64,000 bases of DNA from Fallopia convolvulus (Eukaryota > Streptophyta > Magnoliopsida > Caryophyllales > Polygonaceae): the NCBI GenBank assembly GCA_964016875.1, contig OZ024730.1, forward strand, positions 38,014,795-38,078,794, given 5' to 3'. Position numbers and translations under genes: made by a program. The notes below the pieces were generated by a model that saw nothing but the letters and a program-made list of their open reading frames with translations, made no database searches and had not been told where the DNA came from. Within the stretch, counting starts at the first letter, position 1. Every line of letters begins with the position of its first letter. Shown piece after piece: positions 45,487 to 57,399 of this stretch.

Positions 45487-48190
45487 CTATGATAAGTGTC
45501 GAAGGATCGGCAACGTCGATATGTGGGCCCACAGGAAGACGCAGTCTGGCTCCAGGGATGCGGCCACTTCTTTGTGGTCTTTTCCCACGTCTTGAAAACA
45601 GAACATTCTATCAGTAAGACACGGCTTGGAGGGGTAAGGCGCGGGCGCGTGTTGGCTGGGGAAGGGCGCGTCTTGGAGGAAATCGGCCTTTGACTCCTCT
45701 AGGTCCTCTAGTTGGCTTGGAGTCTTGTCTTGGACCAAATAAGTAAGCACAATGGTGGATGTCGAGTCTTGAACCATATTCATGGCATAAGTAACCCGAC
45801 CAATGAAGGATGTCGTGGCCCTAGCTATGGCCTTAGAGCGGGTGCGCATCAAGGGCTCCTAGGAGCGCACTTCCATGGCTTCTTCTTCATTGGTGGTGGT
45901 CATGAAAGGGATCACATCGACCCCCCTTATTGAGTGGGAAGCGTCCCCGCTTCCTCAAGATCAAACTCGGGCTCAATAGAGGGCGACAAGTCTGACACAT
46001 TGACCTTAGCATGCACATTGTTGTAGTAGTCCGGGAGGTCAAGCTTGTACGTGTTGGGACCAATTCGCTCAAGGATGCGGAATGGCCTATCACCTCGTTT
46101 ATGGAGATTTGTCTTCCGGGCTACTGGGAACCATTCCTTGCGTAATGTAGCCAAACGGGGTCGCTGGTTTCAAAGATCATACGAATGCGGCCACAGTTGT
46201 GCTGCACCGAGTATTGGAGTGAGCACCTCTCAAGTTGAGGCTTGGTCCGAGCATGAAGCATCTGAATTTGCTCAGCTCTATAGGCAACATCAACATGTTC
46301 TCCTTGCTTCATTATGGTGGGACTAAATCCAAGGGCGTTATAGGATTGCGCCCATAAACCACCACAAACAAAGTCAAAGATATGCCGAGTGTTTGGACCA
46401 GTTATAACAAAACTCAAGGGTAGAAAGTAAGTCCTCCCACCGGCGTGGGTTTGACTTGAGTATCACTCGAAGGAGAGAACCCAAGTTTTGGTTTGTGACC
46501 TTTGTTTGTCCATAAATTTGGGGGTGGTAACTTGTGGAAATAAGAGCTTGGTGTCAAGTTTCCCCCATAATGTTCTCCAAAAATGGCCCACAAACTTGGT
46601 GTCCTAATCACTAATAATAGTTCTCGGCACACCATGATACTTTACTATGTTGTCAAAGAACAAACATGCCACTTATGTTGCATTATTTGTGCTTTTAAAA
46701 GCAATAAAGTGAGACATCTTAGAGAATCGGCACGCAACAACAAATGTGCAATCTCTGTCTCTCCTTAACATAGGCAAGCCCATTATGAAGTCTATATAAA
46801 GGTCTTCCCAAGGGCGTTAGGCACCGGTAAAGGAGAGTAAAGACCATCTAGTGATGTATTTGACTTGGCCTTCCGGCATGAGACACAAATCGTGCAAAAT
46901 TGTGTGACTTGGGTGACCAAGCTAGGCTAGAAGAAGTGTTCACGCAATGCTGCAAGTGTTTTGTTCACCCGGAAATGGCCCTGTCCATCGTGAGCCTCTT
47001 TAATCAAGAGGAGCCTTATAGAAGAGTATGGAATACAAAGTTTTCCATCCTTGTATAAGTACCCCTCATCCAAAAATGTCCGACTCATGATGAGCCAAGC
47101 ACTTCTCAAAGATAGGACCAAAGAAGGGGTCCAAAGCATAAAGCTCCTTAATCAAAGAGAAGCCAAGAAGACGAGTTTGTAAAGAAGTTAAGAGCACACA
47201 CCTGTGAGAAAGAGTGTCGGCTACCACATTCTCTTTACCCTTCTTGTGTTGGACAACATAAGTGAATGTCTCCAAGAATTCCACCCATCGAGCATGTTTT
47301 CTATTCAAATATGCTTGGTTCTTGAGGTAGGAAAGCGTCCTATGGTGTCTTTGTCATAGGTAGGATATTTGAGTTGCATAGGTAGGATAGTTGAGTTGCA
47401 TCTCGATTAGCTTCTCACTAAAATAGGCAATTGGCTTCTTCTCTTGATGTAGGACGCCACCAATTCCGGTGTTGGAGGCATCACATTCCACCTCGAATGG
47501 CCAAGAGAAGTCCGACAATTAAAGCAATGGGGTGTGGCTCAAGGTGTCCTTCAAGTCTTGGAACACTCTCTCATGGTGTCTTTTCCATTCTATAACGATG
47601 CCCTTTTTGGTCAAGGCATGTAGGGGGCCGCTATAGAAGAGTAATTGCATACAAATCGGTAGTAAAATCCGATCATGCCCAAGAAAGAGCGCACTTGCGT
47701 GGCTATGGGAGGAGTAGGCCACTCGGTGATGGCTTGAATCTTAGTTGCGTCCACCTGCAATCCACCAGAAGACACAAAAAATCCAAGAAATATAGTGGAG
47801 GGTTATAAAAGGTACACTTAGCCAAATTGGCATAAAGTGTCTCATAACGCAAGCGCGCCATTACGAGCCTTAAATGGTCCACGTGGTCAATCAAAGTCTT
47901 AGAAAAAATTAACATGTCATCAAAATATACCACAATGAACGTACCAATAAAATCACGGACGACGTGATTCATCAATCTCATGAAGGTGCTCGGCGCATTG
48001 GTGAGGCCAAAGGGCATCACCGACCACTCTTAGAGACCAAATTTGGTCTTGAAAGCGGTTTTCCATTCGTCTCCCTCCTTCATGCGGATTTGGTGATAAC
48101 CGGATTTCAAATTTAGGCTTGTGACCATGCTCCTCCATGGCGTGACCGCGCCATAGGCATCTCAGCCCACACCATCTCGACAGAATGTTC
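45487..48190 (-). pseudogene. Chromovirus-type Ty3/gypsy pol, decayed
   Basis: From high to low coordinates: reverse transcriptase (MPFGLTNAPSTFMRL, then catalytic VVYFDDMLIFSK near 47915), RNase H (VEFLETFTYVVQHKKGKENV, ADTLSHR, 47300-47200), integrase zinc region (LLIKEAHDGQGHFRVNKTL, about 46960-47020), integrase core (WEDLYIDFIMGLPM near 46800; SD*DTKFVGHFWRTLW near 46600) and C-terminal domain (RGDRPFRILERIGPNTYKL, 46090-46040; NVSDLSP). The tail ends in MRTRSKAIARATTSF (about 45850). Many frameshifts and stops occur, including one in the integrase active-site block. Gag, protease and the N-terminal RT are missing beyond about 48190. Confidence 0.9.
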
Positions 48191-48260
48191 AAAAATTAAG
48201 GCGCGGGCCAAGGACACTGAGACGCGACCGCGTTTCCCATGTGCAAGGTCGCGTTCCCTT
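45636..48260. repeat. GCGCG-type palindromic words at both ends of the chromovirus remnant
   Basis: AAGGCGCGGGCGCGTGTTGG and AAGGGCGCGTC occur at about 45636-45671. GGCGTGACCGCGCCA, AAGGCGCGGGCC, ACGCGACCGCG and AAGGTCGCG occur at about 48138-48254. They resemble the paired words of the Athila LTRs but with a different core. Confidence 0.55.
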
Positions 48261-48484
48261 GTTCCATGACCAAGCCCGTAGATGATGGTGTGCTAGGAGC
48301 CCAATTGCATAGGGCCCAATTTTTTCAAGTACCTCTATATAATTATATAGTAGATTAACTATTACATTCGTTTGCTTTGCCCAGTTGATTAATTTGCACA
48401 CATCTTTGAGACTCGAAAGTCTCGAGTTCGATACTTTTGTGCAAATGCGCTCCGTTTTTTTAATCCATTAATTTTTTTAATTTT
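48260..48484. other. Unassigned flank
   Basis: No gene is visible. Short AT-rich sequence precedes the LINE 3' end. Confidence 0.35.
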
Positions 48485-49470
48485 ATGGTGCAATATTTCA
48501 ATTTTTTTTGAATAGGTTAAGATTCAGTAGACCGGATAGGCTCGGTGTACCGAGAGGCCGTTTGAAGACGACGGCCGAAACCGACTAGGTGAGGCACAAA
48601 AGCCAAAAGAGCCACAAATGAAAACAACAAACATACAACAAAACAAAAGACTACAAACAAGGCCAAGGAAACCATGTGAACATCACAAATCTATGGGAAA
48701 GTTTGAAGGGAGAATATGACACTTTCACGGGTTAGAAACTAAGGCGTGTAGTGTCGTTGGATAGCAAGATAAGATCCACTCGATCAAACTCTAATCGGAA
48801 TCACAAATTGACCCAACGAGAAAACCCACAAACTCGGACAATGGAAACTTGCCAACAAAACAAAAACAAAAACAAAAAAAAGGCAAATGGGCTTGGAAGC
48901 CCAATAAAGAAAACAAGTAGGAAAAGGCCAAACAAAGGCTCAAGCCCACAAAAAGGTGGGATTAAGTTCTTTCAAGCTCAAAGTGCAACAATGGTAGTCC
49001 ACGTCTACCGAACACAATAAAAGTCAAGGTTGAAGATCAAAAGCCACGTAAAAAAATGCCCACCAATAGAAACAAAACAAGGAAAAACGCCCACATCTAC
49101 AAAGGCTAGCAAGATCAAGGTCGAAGAACTTTGCAAAACACACGGCCGGAACCCGCGATCAAGAACCGACAAGGAGAGATCAAGGGCAAGATCAAACTCT
49201 CTCTTGAGTTCTTCGATATGAACACACAGAAGAAACAAACAGTCCAAACTCCACCCAACAATACACCTAAACAGCAACAACAACTTGAATCAAAAAACAT
49301 CACAAAAACAAAGAAACACCAGCAAATAAAAGAGTTTTTTTATCCATTTAAAGGCATAAACCGAATGACTAAATCAAATTGGTCCAAAGCAAGGCAAAAG
49401 CAAGAAGCCATGAAATTCTCCCAAGTTCATCGTATGTATAAAGCATTATAATCAATCCGGCTTCCGCGGT
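48485..49470 (-). mobile_element. LINE 3' region (minus), second copy
   Basis: Poly(T) then GGATAGGCTCGGTGTACCGA and GAGGCCG open the copy, matching 26.62 kb and lacking its foldback insertion. The + strand open frame at 48751-49020 is a composition product of K/N-rich antisense sequence. The right end is approximate. Confidence 0.6.
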
Positions 49471-50150
49471 CATGGATTGCTAAATTGAGAATTAATCTCA
49501 GCCTTCTTGGCTCTAAGAGATTGATAGAAATATAAGAGAAATTAATCTCTATTTTTTCCTTAGATCATCTAGCACATACATTGAATTCATTCTCTTCCGC
49601 GACCACTTTATTCAACTTTGCTACGTGCGTTTGCATTCGAAAGACACATTTTACTCAATTTTGTATTCATGTGGTTATATTTGTTGATATCATTTTTTTA
49701 AATTCTTTATAGTTTTGTCAAAGATTTCAAAATTAAAAACTCAAATTTATTGTACTATTATCAATTTATATATCTATGTAATTATCTTTCCAAATTAGTG
49801 TTATGAAATGGATAGTATTTGGATAAAAAAAAGTTAGTGATTAATGAAAAATAATAATAAATTCGCCTGATCAAGTATTTTTTATATCTATAATAAAATT
49901 TAGATCTAATAAATTTAATAAGCGGAAAATAACTAACCACAATTTCAATTATGGGACTTATAACACTTTTATTGAGTATATTATTAGAGCCCATATAAGT
50001 TTTCAAACAGAGCCTCTAAAAACTTTGGGACGGCCATGGCCATGACGCCGATGGTTCCAAGCCATTGGCACATGTCTTGGTTTCTTCGGGTTCCGTACTT
50101 TCCGTTTATGTTGAACTTAACATAACAAACACCTTTCCATATTTAGTAGG
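49471..50150. other. AT-rich unassigned stretch
   Basis: No gene or clear repeat is seen. Confidence 0.4.
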
Positions 50151-51560
50151 GATTATAATTTCATTATTTTTTTATTATAATGGGTTGGGTTGGACTTGCA
50201 TGTTCGGGCCCAACTCAACTTAGCTTTCTAGGGTTTAGACTAGTAATATACCTAGAACGCTCTTTGATTATTACATTTGAATGAAATTGATATTGCCTCT
50301 GTGAATTGATAGTCCTCTTCCTCATGCCTTCAAGCGTCAACATTTTCTAACCCTATCTTCCATTCGCCCTAATTTACTAAGGTTTTGATCTTCGATGCCA
50401 CTTCGCATTTGACATGCTGTTGACCCGTGCCATTGCCATATCAGTGTCATGTCGTTCGACCCTCTTGTTTCGCTTCATCACTGCTCGCTTTGGTCACCCT
50501 TTCATGAGCCTCGCTCCTCTACCAGCCGCTGCTCGCGTGCCCTTGCTATGCCAGCCGCACCAGCTACATCGTTCGGTACTACTAGTGTTGACGAGTTCAA
50601 TCCCCTTACGCTCCTTTCCAGCCCTAGACTGAGATCGGGATTCCAACATGACGCTTTGGTCCTTTGTTTTAGCGATCCAATTCACCTTAGCGACAAGGAA
50701 CGCATCATCCCCTCTCCACCACTGATTCACAGTTGAGTGGATACCCCTCCAGTATCTCTTGTAGTTCTGGCACGTGGGCCAACCTAGGAACCCGACCACA
50801 ACTGCAACCATAAAACTTCGTTGTCGGAGGTGAGGCGCTCGATGCTTGTTTTGTGCTTTTTCGTTGCAAGAACATTGATCAGACAACTCTTTTTCAAGGT
50901 TGCGAAGCCTCTGGGCGAACTCCACCAAATTAGCTTGGTAGTCCATTGTCGTCGATTCCTCGCGGCGTTCCAATTCTTCGACGTCGTCATGCTGTTCGTG
51001 AGTCTCCTCTTTTTGTTCATGGTAACGGTTGTTGTAATGAATCTGGTGTTAAAAACCCTTCCAATTGTAGCCTAACCCTTCCAATTGAAATTATCGGATG
51101 AAGTTTGATCAAGCTTTTAAAAGAAACATTGATCTTGTGTTTTCTAATTGAAAATGCTCTTAAAAGTTGAGATTACAATTCTTCTAGTTTCTTTTTTCTA
51201 TCGTTCGTGCGTATTCTTTACAATTGATTATCCTCTACTTTTCTATCCCTAATTTACGTGTTTTTCCACTCTAGCGCCACGTTCGTTTCCTCGCTGGTGT
51301 CCCCATAACCGTCACCCACTACCCACATTGCCGGAGGTGGAAAAATGGTTGTTGCAACCGCCTCGGAGCCCACCTTCTTTGATGTTAATGCCTGTCGTTC
51401 TTTATTTAGTCCAATGATTGTAGTCTTCCTTGGATCTTCGGATGTTAGTTGTGATTGGGTCGAGATTCCCGGATGCTTGGGCACTTGCGCTAGTTGGGCT
51501 GAATAAGAGTTGTTCATCTTTGGGCCTAAAAAAGATAGACCCAACATCTGGTGGGGCAAG
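50150..51560. mobile_element. Possible LTR-retrotransposon remnant, unassigned
   Basis: TTGGACTTGCATGTTCGGGC near 50192, followed by CTAGGGTTTAGA, resembles the start of the chromovirus LTR at 45.39 kb but on the + strand. On the minus strand, 50973-50780 encodes a short coiled-coil-like segment (LVEFAQRLRNLEKELSDQ), possibly gag-derived. No domain can be named, and the call is tentative. Confidence 0.35.
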
Positions 51561-51569
51561 TAGTACATG

Positions 51570-52015
51570 AAAACAAAGGGTAATTAAAGATTTAGGTCAT
51601 CCGCTACTTGGTTCGCCTCACGATAGAGTCATTATCATCTTATTTTACATAGAAGTAAAATATTCTAGACATGATCAACAAAGAAAAGGATATTCTAACT
51701 TCTAAGGATGTGCACATATGATTATTTTTTGATAATATATTTTCTATGCAGTATTTAAAAAAGAATGCAACTAAAAGATATTTTTATTAAGTATAATTTT
51801 TCTCATTGATTATTTTATTTATGGACGAAAAGTAGGATTTTGCTACTATAATAAATACTTGAAACATTATATTTTTATAATTTTAAAAATGTTGTGGACT
51901 ATTCTGTATTTGTAATTTAAAATAAATTTGCCTTAAATTTTATTAAGACCATGCAAGTAAAATGAATAAGTTTCACATTATAAAATGTATTTTAATTTAA
52001 ATAAAAATAATTTTT
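51570..52015. other. AT-rich unassigned stretch
   Basis: I see no gene. Confidence 0.4.
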
Positions 52016-52049
52016 ATAATTTTGTTCCCTGCTAAAATAAATGGCAAGA

Positions 52050-52600
52050 TTTTTTTTGGTCTAGAGAGCGAGACTTTGGTCTCAAAAACTAAATTAAGAA
52101 GAAACATTACAAGGAGTCAAACGAGGGGGTCTAGCACCATGTACATCATTCAACAAAAAGGGAAGAACACTAATACAAGGTTTAGAAATAACATGGAACC
52201 CAATAGGGAAATCGAAAGCAACAGAAACCAAATGATCCGCAACATTGTTAGTTTCACGGTAAACGTGTCGAAGTTGGACAACCAAATCTCTACAAAAGAA
52301 GCTCTACCAAGCAGTTACCAGGCTTGTAAGGGGATGAGAGAAATGATCGAAGATGTTTGCCCAAGAGTCCAACGACCAACTTCAAATCCGACTCGAGTAA
52401 GAGACGTCGGTAGCCAAGATCCCAGGAAACTTGAAGGCCATGAAAATACCCCATAACTCCTACATGGGGGACAAAAGAAACAACAATATTATTAACAAAC
52501 CCACTTAGCCAAGCGTCATTAACATCACAGATAACACCACCTGAGGTAGCAGCTAGCAATGCGAAAAGGATCTCGTTTAGCGCCTATGCGTTGACTTGAA
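52050..52600 (-). pseudogene. LINE RNase H domain, C-terminal fragment
   Basis: Minus-strand reading gives GGVICDVNDAWLSGF, HGLQVSWDLGYRRLLLESDL and, in a second frame, VVQLRHVYRETNNVADHL and ARPPRL. This is the plant LINE RNase H pattern, with the D...E...D core and the HV.RE.N..AD signature. A frameshift near 52290 separates the two parts. The rest of the LINE is absent; the copia LTR starts about 50 bp away. Confidence 0.8.
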
Positions 52601-52648
52601 TCCATCATGAAGTTATAGTTTGTGCCAAGAAATCAATTGCTCACTACA

Positions 52649-53520
52649 TGTTGGATCGTGACGTGTTAGTAACAAGCCAGAAACCTAGCAATGTTCCCTG
52701 GGTAGCGGAAATAAACAATAAGAACACAAAATTTAGAGAGGAAAACATTATGTCCGACCAACAAGTCGTAGAAAGAAAAACCTCTACCCTTAAGTCTCCT
52801 TCTCAGAGGTTTTTCAATAGAATACTTTTATTAAGTTTCAACGGTTACAAGGCAAGTCAAGTTCCCTGGTAACTAAGAGACCAACCAAAATTCAACCAAC
52901 AAGTCTTCTACAACCCTAAACGTAAACCTAAGAGAAAGTAAACTACTGACTTACTTGTGGATTCTTCACCAGAAAAAAGCCACACACTCGTACACTTGAA
53001 AAGCTCTCTCTCCAAGTTCGCCGTCAACAACCACACATAAACCCTAGCTATTTATAAGATATGTCAAGTCTGATCTCATACGTAATTCTCGCCTAATTAC
53101 GCTGATTTTCCACTTAACAAATCTCACACAAAAAGGAGAAAGTATGGTTTGTGATTTCGATCCTCAACCATGCTGATTCTTGCCAAAACCGAATGATCTC
53201 GGATTTATTATATAAGATCGTGTAAACTTTGATCTTATCCTTCCTTTGATCTCCTCAAGAAACCGCCTACGGCTATTGTATCTTCGTAGAAGATTCCTCG
53301 TAGAAGATCTGATAACTTGCCATTAATAGAAAGTCACGTTCCTTCCGAGACGCGCTTCCTAAATCTGTCACTCGTTCCCTCAATCGCTCCTCACAATATT
53401 CCATAACTTGTAACTATGTACCTGTTTTCCTGAAACACTTACATGTAGAAGCAAGTTATACCAACTAAGTTTGTTATCATCAAAACTAAGAGAAACCATG
53501 GAACAACCATTGTTCCAACA
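52649..53520 (-). repeat. Ty1/copia (Sirevirus-like) 3' LTR, 872 bp, with PPT
   Basis: On the + strand it runs TGTTGGATCGTGACG ... ATTGTTCCAACA. The adjacent ATTTCCCCCTTTTT is the complement of the PPT AAAAAGGGGGAAAT. The LTR matches 61468-62350 throughout. The left flank is CTACA. Confidence 0.93.
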
Positions 53521-55389
53521 ATTTCCCCCTTTTTGATGATGACAAACCTATATAAAAATGCATGTCTAGAAACCAACAAGAATATGGATGTTTGAAAATA
53601 AAAATTTCTTGTGGTCCTCCCTTAACAGATGCACAGTTGTTCCTACTCATCAGAGGTAACAACATATTCCTTCTCACCCAAAGTTCCCTCTGTATTTCTT
53701 GAATAGAATGCATCTCTGCATTTTTTCTAACTTCCCCCTTTGACATCATCAAAAGGTCAACAATCATCAAGCAAAATGTAGAGCAAATGAACAAATTTAA
53801 TTGAAACTCAAACAATTCATAAGCAAAAGATAGTTATTATTCATAGATAATTGTCGCGAAAATCACAGCCAGAAAAACATAACCCATAAAAAGTTTTAAC
53901 ATCCAAAAGAAACAACAAAAACTTTTAAAGTGGGAATAGATAGGTTAGGGAACCAGAAAGGGTCTACATCATAAATCAGAGGAGGTGGAATCAGCAGCAA
54001 CAGTGTCAATGTCTCTCTTAGCTAGGTAACCAATGACGGTAATCAGCTGAGAGGAAATCTTTTGAAGCTCGATCAACATCTTGGCACTAACTCCTTCACT
54101 CTTCGAAGAGCTCCCAAAATCCATCTGGTCAGTCTTCTTTGCAGTTTTCCTTCAGGATTGCCTTCACAAATTGTGCATAAGGCAAACCATGATTCTTCCA
54201 TGTGCTCTTGGCCATGTGTCTCATCACGATCATAGGAAGACTGATGCGCTCCCTCCTCAGAAACTTATCCAATAGAATCATGTCACTGATGGTGAGCGTG
54301 TTCCTTTTCTCCAGCCTAGGAACAACAACCTTGATCAGAAATTGGTGTGCAATACTTGTAGTGTATCCCAGATCACCAGTTGATTAAGGACCAATAGTAC
54401 ACCCCTTTCCCATTATGCGCTTGATAAGCTGAGTCTTGTTCCTTGCCCAGTTACTTGAAGTATGCAACTCACCATATCCTTCACTAGGAACCTTCAGAAT
54501 TTTTGCAATAGACCCCAGGGAGAAAGAGATTTTGTGGGTACCAACAGTAGAGAACCCCAAGGGACCAGTCACAAGATCAGCCAGTTGATAGGTCGAAAAG
54601 AAATTAGCAAGAAAAGACATATCTACCTTGACCTTTGAAGCACAAATCTTGTCCCAGCATGGGAACTTAAGAAGTTCCCAAAACTCCTCCAAGTCATTCT
54701 CTTTCATAAATTTCTTGTCGATCACCAGAGGCGCGACGACTCTCTTTAAAACCTTCTTAGAAACACTCTCCGGTTCCATTGGCAACTTTCCCCTTACCTT
54801 AGCATACTTGAGGTCCTTCTCAACCTCTTCTTCCACCTCCTCCTCTTCTTCGTTAGAAAACTCCTCAACCACCATTTTCTTTGAGGTAGTGGCAGGGGAA
54901 GGAGTTCGTTCCGACTCAGAGATATGAAGCATCAGAGAAGGATGGGGAGGAACCTTCCTTTGGCCTTTCGCTTGCCTTGGCTTGTCGGCTTGACCCATTA
55001 TGGTCGCTGATTCACCGGAAAAGCTTCCACCTTTTCTGGTTCGTTGGTGGTTTCCTTAGGAGGCGAGTTCACCTCTTCCTTTTCCGACTCACCATGGCCC
55101 TCCTTTATTCCACTATTTCAGCAGGCTTTTCGGAAGAGTTTTCTGAAGGAACTATGGATGGATCCTTTTTAGACTCCTCAGGCAGAGTCTCCTTCTCACT
55201 TGAGACCTTAGCATTTGCCTCTGCTCCAATGTTGGCTACAACATCAAGCTGGGTTTCGAGCTTACAAACGGGAAAGGGAGAGGAAAGTTTGGTCTTTTTG
55301 AGGGATTTGAGTCGAGCTTGAAGAGCTTCGATCTCAGAGGCGTCAAGGCCATGAAAGTTTAGGGAAGGGGTGTTTGAAGAGGACGCCAT
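53521..55389 (-). pseudogene. Extra 3' ORF (env-like position) of the copia element
   Basis: The start MASSSNTPSLNFHG is at 55389. The first part has LDASEIEALQARLKSLKK, and a frame break lies between 55105 and 54998. The second part (54998-54384) has an acidic EEEEEVEEEVEKD block and FWELLKFPCWDKICASKVKV, AKILKVPSEGYGEL. After the stop, LEKRNTLTISDMILLDKFLR and MRHMAKSTWKNHGLPYAQF continue to about 53980. The second half resembles the putative plant transposon protein domain (PMD/Transposase_32-like) of such extra ORFs. I see no membrane segment, so env-like refers to position only. Confidence 0.7.
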
Positions 55390-56058
55390 TGATGAGAAAG
55401 AGAAGAAAGTTTGAAGCTTGAAAAAGATTAAGGTTTTGGAAGGTAAAAAAAAAAGAAGCGGTAAAAAAATGACCGAGAGAAGGGATTATAAAACACACTT
55501 CTTTTGTTGTTGATAAAGATTATAATCTTCCCAAGATCTTCTATCCATATCTTAACGGCTAAGAATTTCCATAATGATGATTTTTTACACTGCCATTAAT
55601 TCAAGCCTGCGCAAGATGTCTTATCGTTCCCTGCAAAAGTAATGTGCAACGGTTGGATTTTCAAACTCGCAGTCACAACGGCTCGCTCACTGTGTCCCAT
55701 CTCAGCTAATTGACGATTGTTCCTTTTCCCAAAAATCTTCAATTTTAATCAAAGACGTTCCTTCAAATTGCAATCTCCAAGCAACTAGTTCCATACGTCG
55801 TTACCATGAGTGGATAAAAAGGCTTGTTTGAATAGACAAGGGACAAGAGATGTTCCATTCAAACTTTATGTGGGCTAGGAATATTTTTAACATCCAAACA
55901 ATTATTCCCCGTTTAAAGGTAATCAAATGGGTTCATAGGGAACGTTTGTTTGGACCACGCTAGGGAACAACTTATAACCAACTGTCATTTCGGCTTATAA
56001 TGAGGGGTAGAAAAGATCAAGTTGGTTATTTTGGGCCAAAAGAAAATATTGGATATTG

Positions 56059-57363
56059 TGATATGTTCTATTTAGTATGGTTAACTCTTGTATTTTGGTT
56101 ATGATTTGAGTGTGTTTAGGTTAGTTTTGAGCATAATTGTTATATAAAGTCCGAAGACACGATTTGAAGAATTGCAAGAGTTTTGAAGACAAGTGTTGAT
56201 TTGGAGTTGTTTTGACGCCATTTTCTTGTGACGCATCGTTCGGGAGCTACGGTGATTGGATGAAGCTTAATTTGGAATCATTGGAAAGCTAACTCGAAGA
56301 GATACAATTTACGTTTTTACGGCGAGTTCAAATTCCAACTCTAAGTGGGTCAAAACCACCTCCGAAGTTGACACCAGTGAGCTGTCAGAAGATCCGCGCC
56401 CGCGCATTCAAACCGCGCTCGCGGTTCATTGAGCATCCGCGGCCGAGGAGTACGAGTCAATCCGCACCCGCGGATTATTTCCGCGCCCGCGGATTTCGGG
56501 GTTTTAGCGCCGACTCTGTTTCGCTTATTTTATCTCTTATTATTATTATACCTTTAGGGTTTCGGATTTATTTTATACTATTTAAACTTTGTTTCGTTTT
56601 CACTTAAGAGTTAGACATTCTAGCATACTTTAACAGATTATTCCAGTTTTTAGTTTTACTATGGAGAGCTAATTTCCTTTGGAGTTTGTTTGATCAAGAA
56701 AAGCCTTTTTATGTAATTCGTGAGATTCTGGTAACATTTCTATCCCTTGGTTAATATCAAAACTCTTGGTTTTATTTATATGATCTATGTTTGATTTGAT
56801 GAGCCTGATCAACTTGTTTGATTGACTTAGATCTATTGTTTGGATTAGGTTCGATTGTTGTCTGTGCAATCTTATTTATCGTTGAAACAACTCTTTTCTA
56901 GGACCCTGGACTAGAATTGAGAAAGAGTATTTGATTGATATTTTATGCATGACACTGTAGTTTGATTGCATGAATTAATATCCTTCTTTCTTTAATGTAT
57001 TGCATGATTTGAATTAAGCGTTCTTGTTCATATCATAATTCTGCATGGACCGTGGACAAGCGAAAATCTTTTATAAGGATTGGAATTAGACTAGGAATTA
57101 ATAGAAAAGTTGTTAAATTGATGATCGAATGATTAAAAAGGTGGAATTGGTTGAATAAACTCTGCTTTCTTCCAATTGATTTAATCCCAACAATGTTTGC
57201 TTGTTTATTTGTTTGCCTGAACTCCCAAACCCCTATCTTTGTTCTTTGTTGATTAGTCATAAATCTGATTCTCTTGGGTTCGACCCCTTGCTTGCTTACT
57301 ATACTAGTTAGTAGAATAAGGTTATTTATTTTTTATCTTTGCACGACGACTTTAGCCGAGTCA
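56059..57363 (+). mobile_element. Athila-type solo LTR, 1305 bp, TSD tattg
   Basis: It starts TGATATGTTC and ends TTTAGCCGAGTCA, with TATTG at 56054-56058 and 57364-57368. The second copia copy has the empty site (GGATATTGACATTTCAG near 63416). Length and layout match the solo LTR at 20.7 kb. It carries CCGCGCCCGCGG-type words at 56391-56495. Confidence 0.92.
56391..56495. repeat. Palindromic word cluster, CCGCGCCCGCGG type
   Basis: GATCCGCGCCCGCGCATT, ACCGCGCTCGCGGTT, ATCCGCGGCCGAGG, AATCCGCACCCGCGGATT and TCCGCGCCCGCGGATT lie within 105 bp. This is a GC island in an AT-rich LTR, and each word is close to its own reverse complement. Confidence 0.85.
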
Positions 57364-57399
57364 TATTGACATTTCTGTTTTAGTTCCTTTCAGTATGGG

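Noticed and set aside
50449..50736. Possible + strand gene of 95 residues
   Set aside because: No recognisable domain; Ser/Pro/Leu-rich frame in likely retrotransposon sequence with a competing minus-strand frame.
52022..52456. 144-residue + strand open frame
   Set aside because: It is antisense to the LINE RNase H domain, which has recognisable motifs on the minus strand.
54628..55321. Ser/Phe-rich + strand frames
   Set aside because: Antisense shadows of the acidic, Lys/Glu-rich copia extra ORF.
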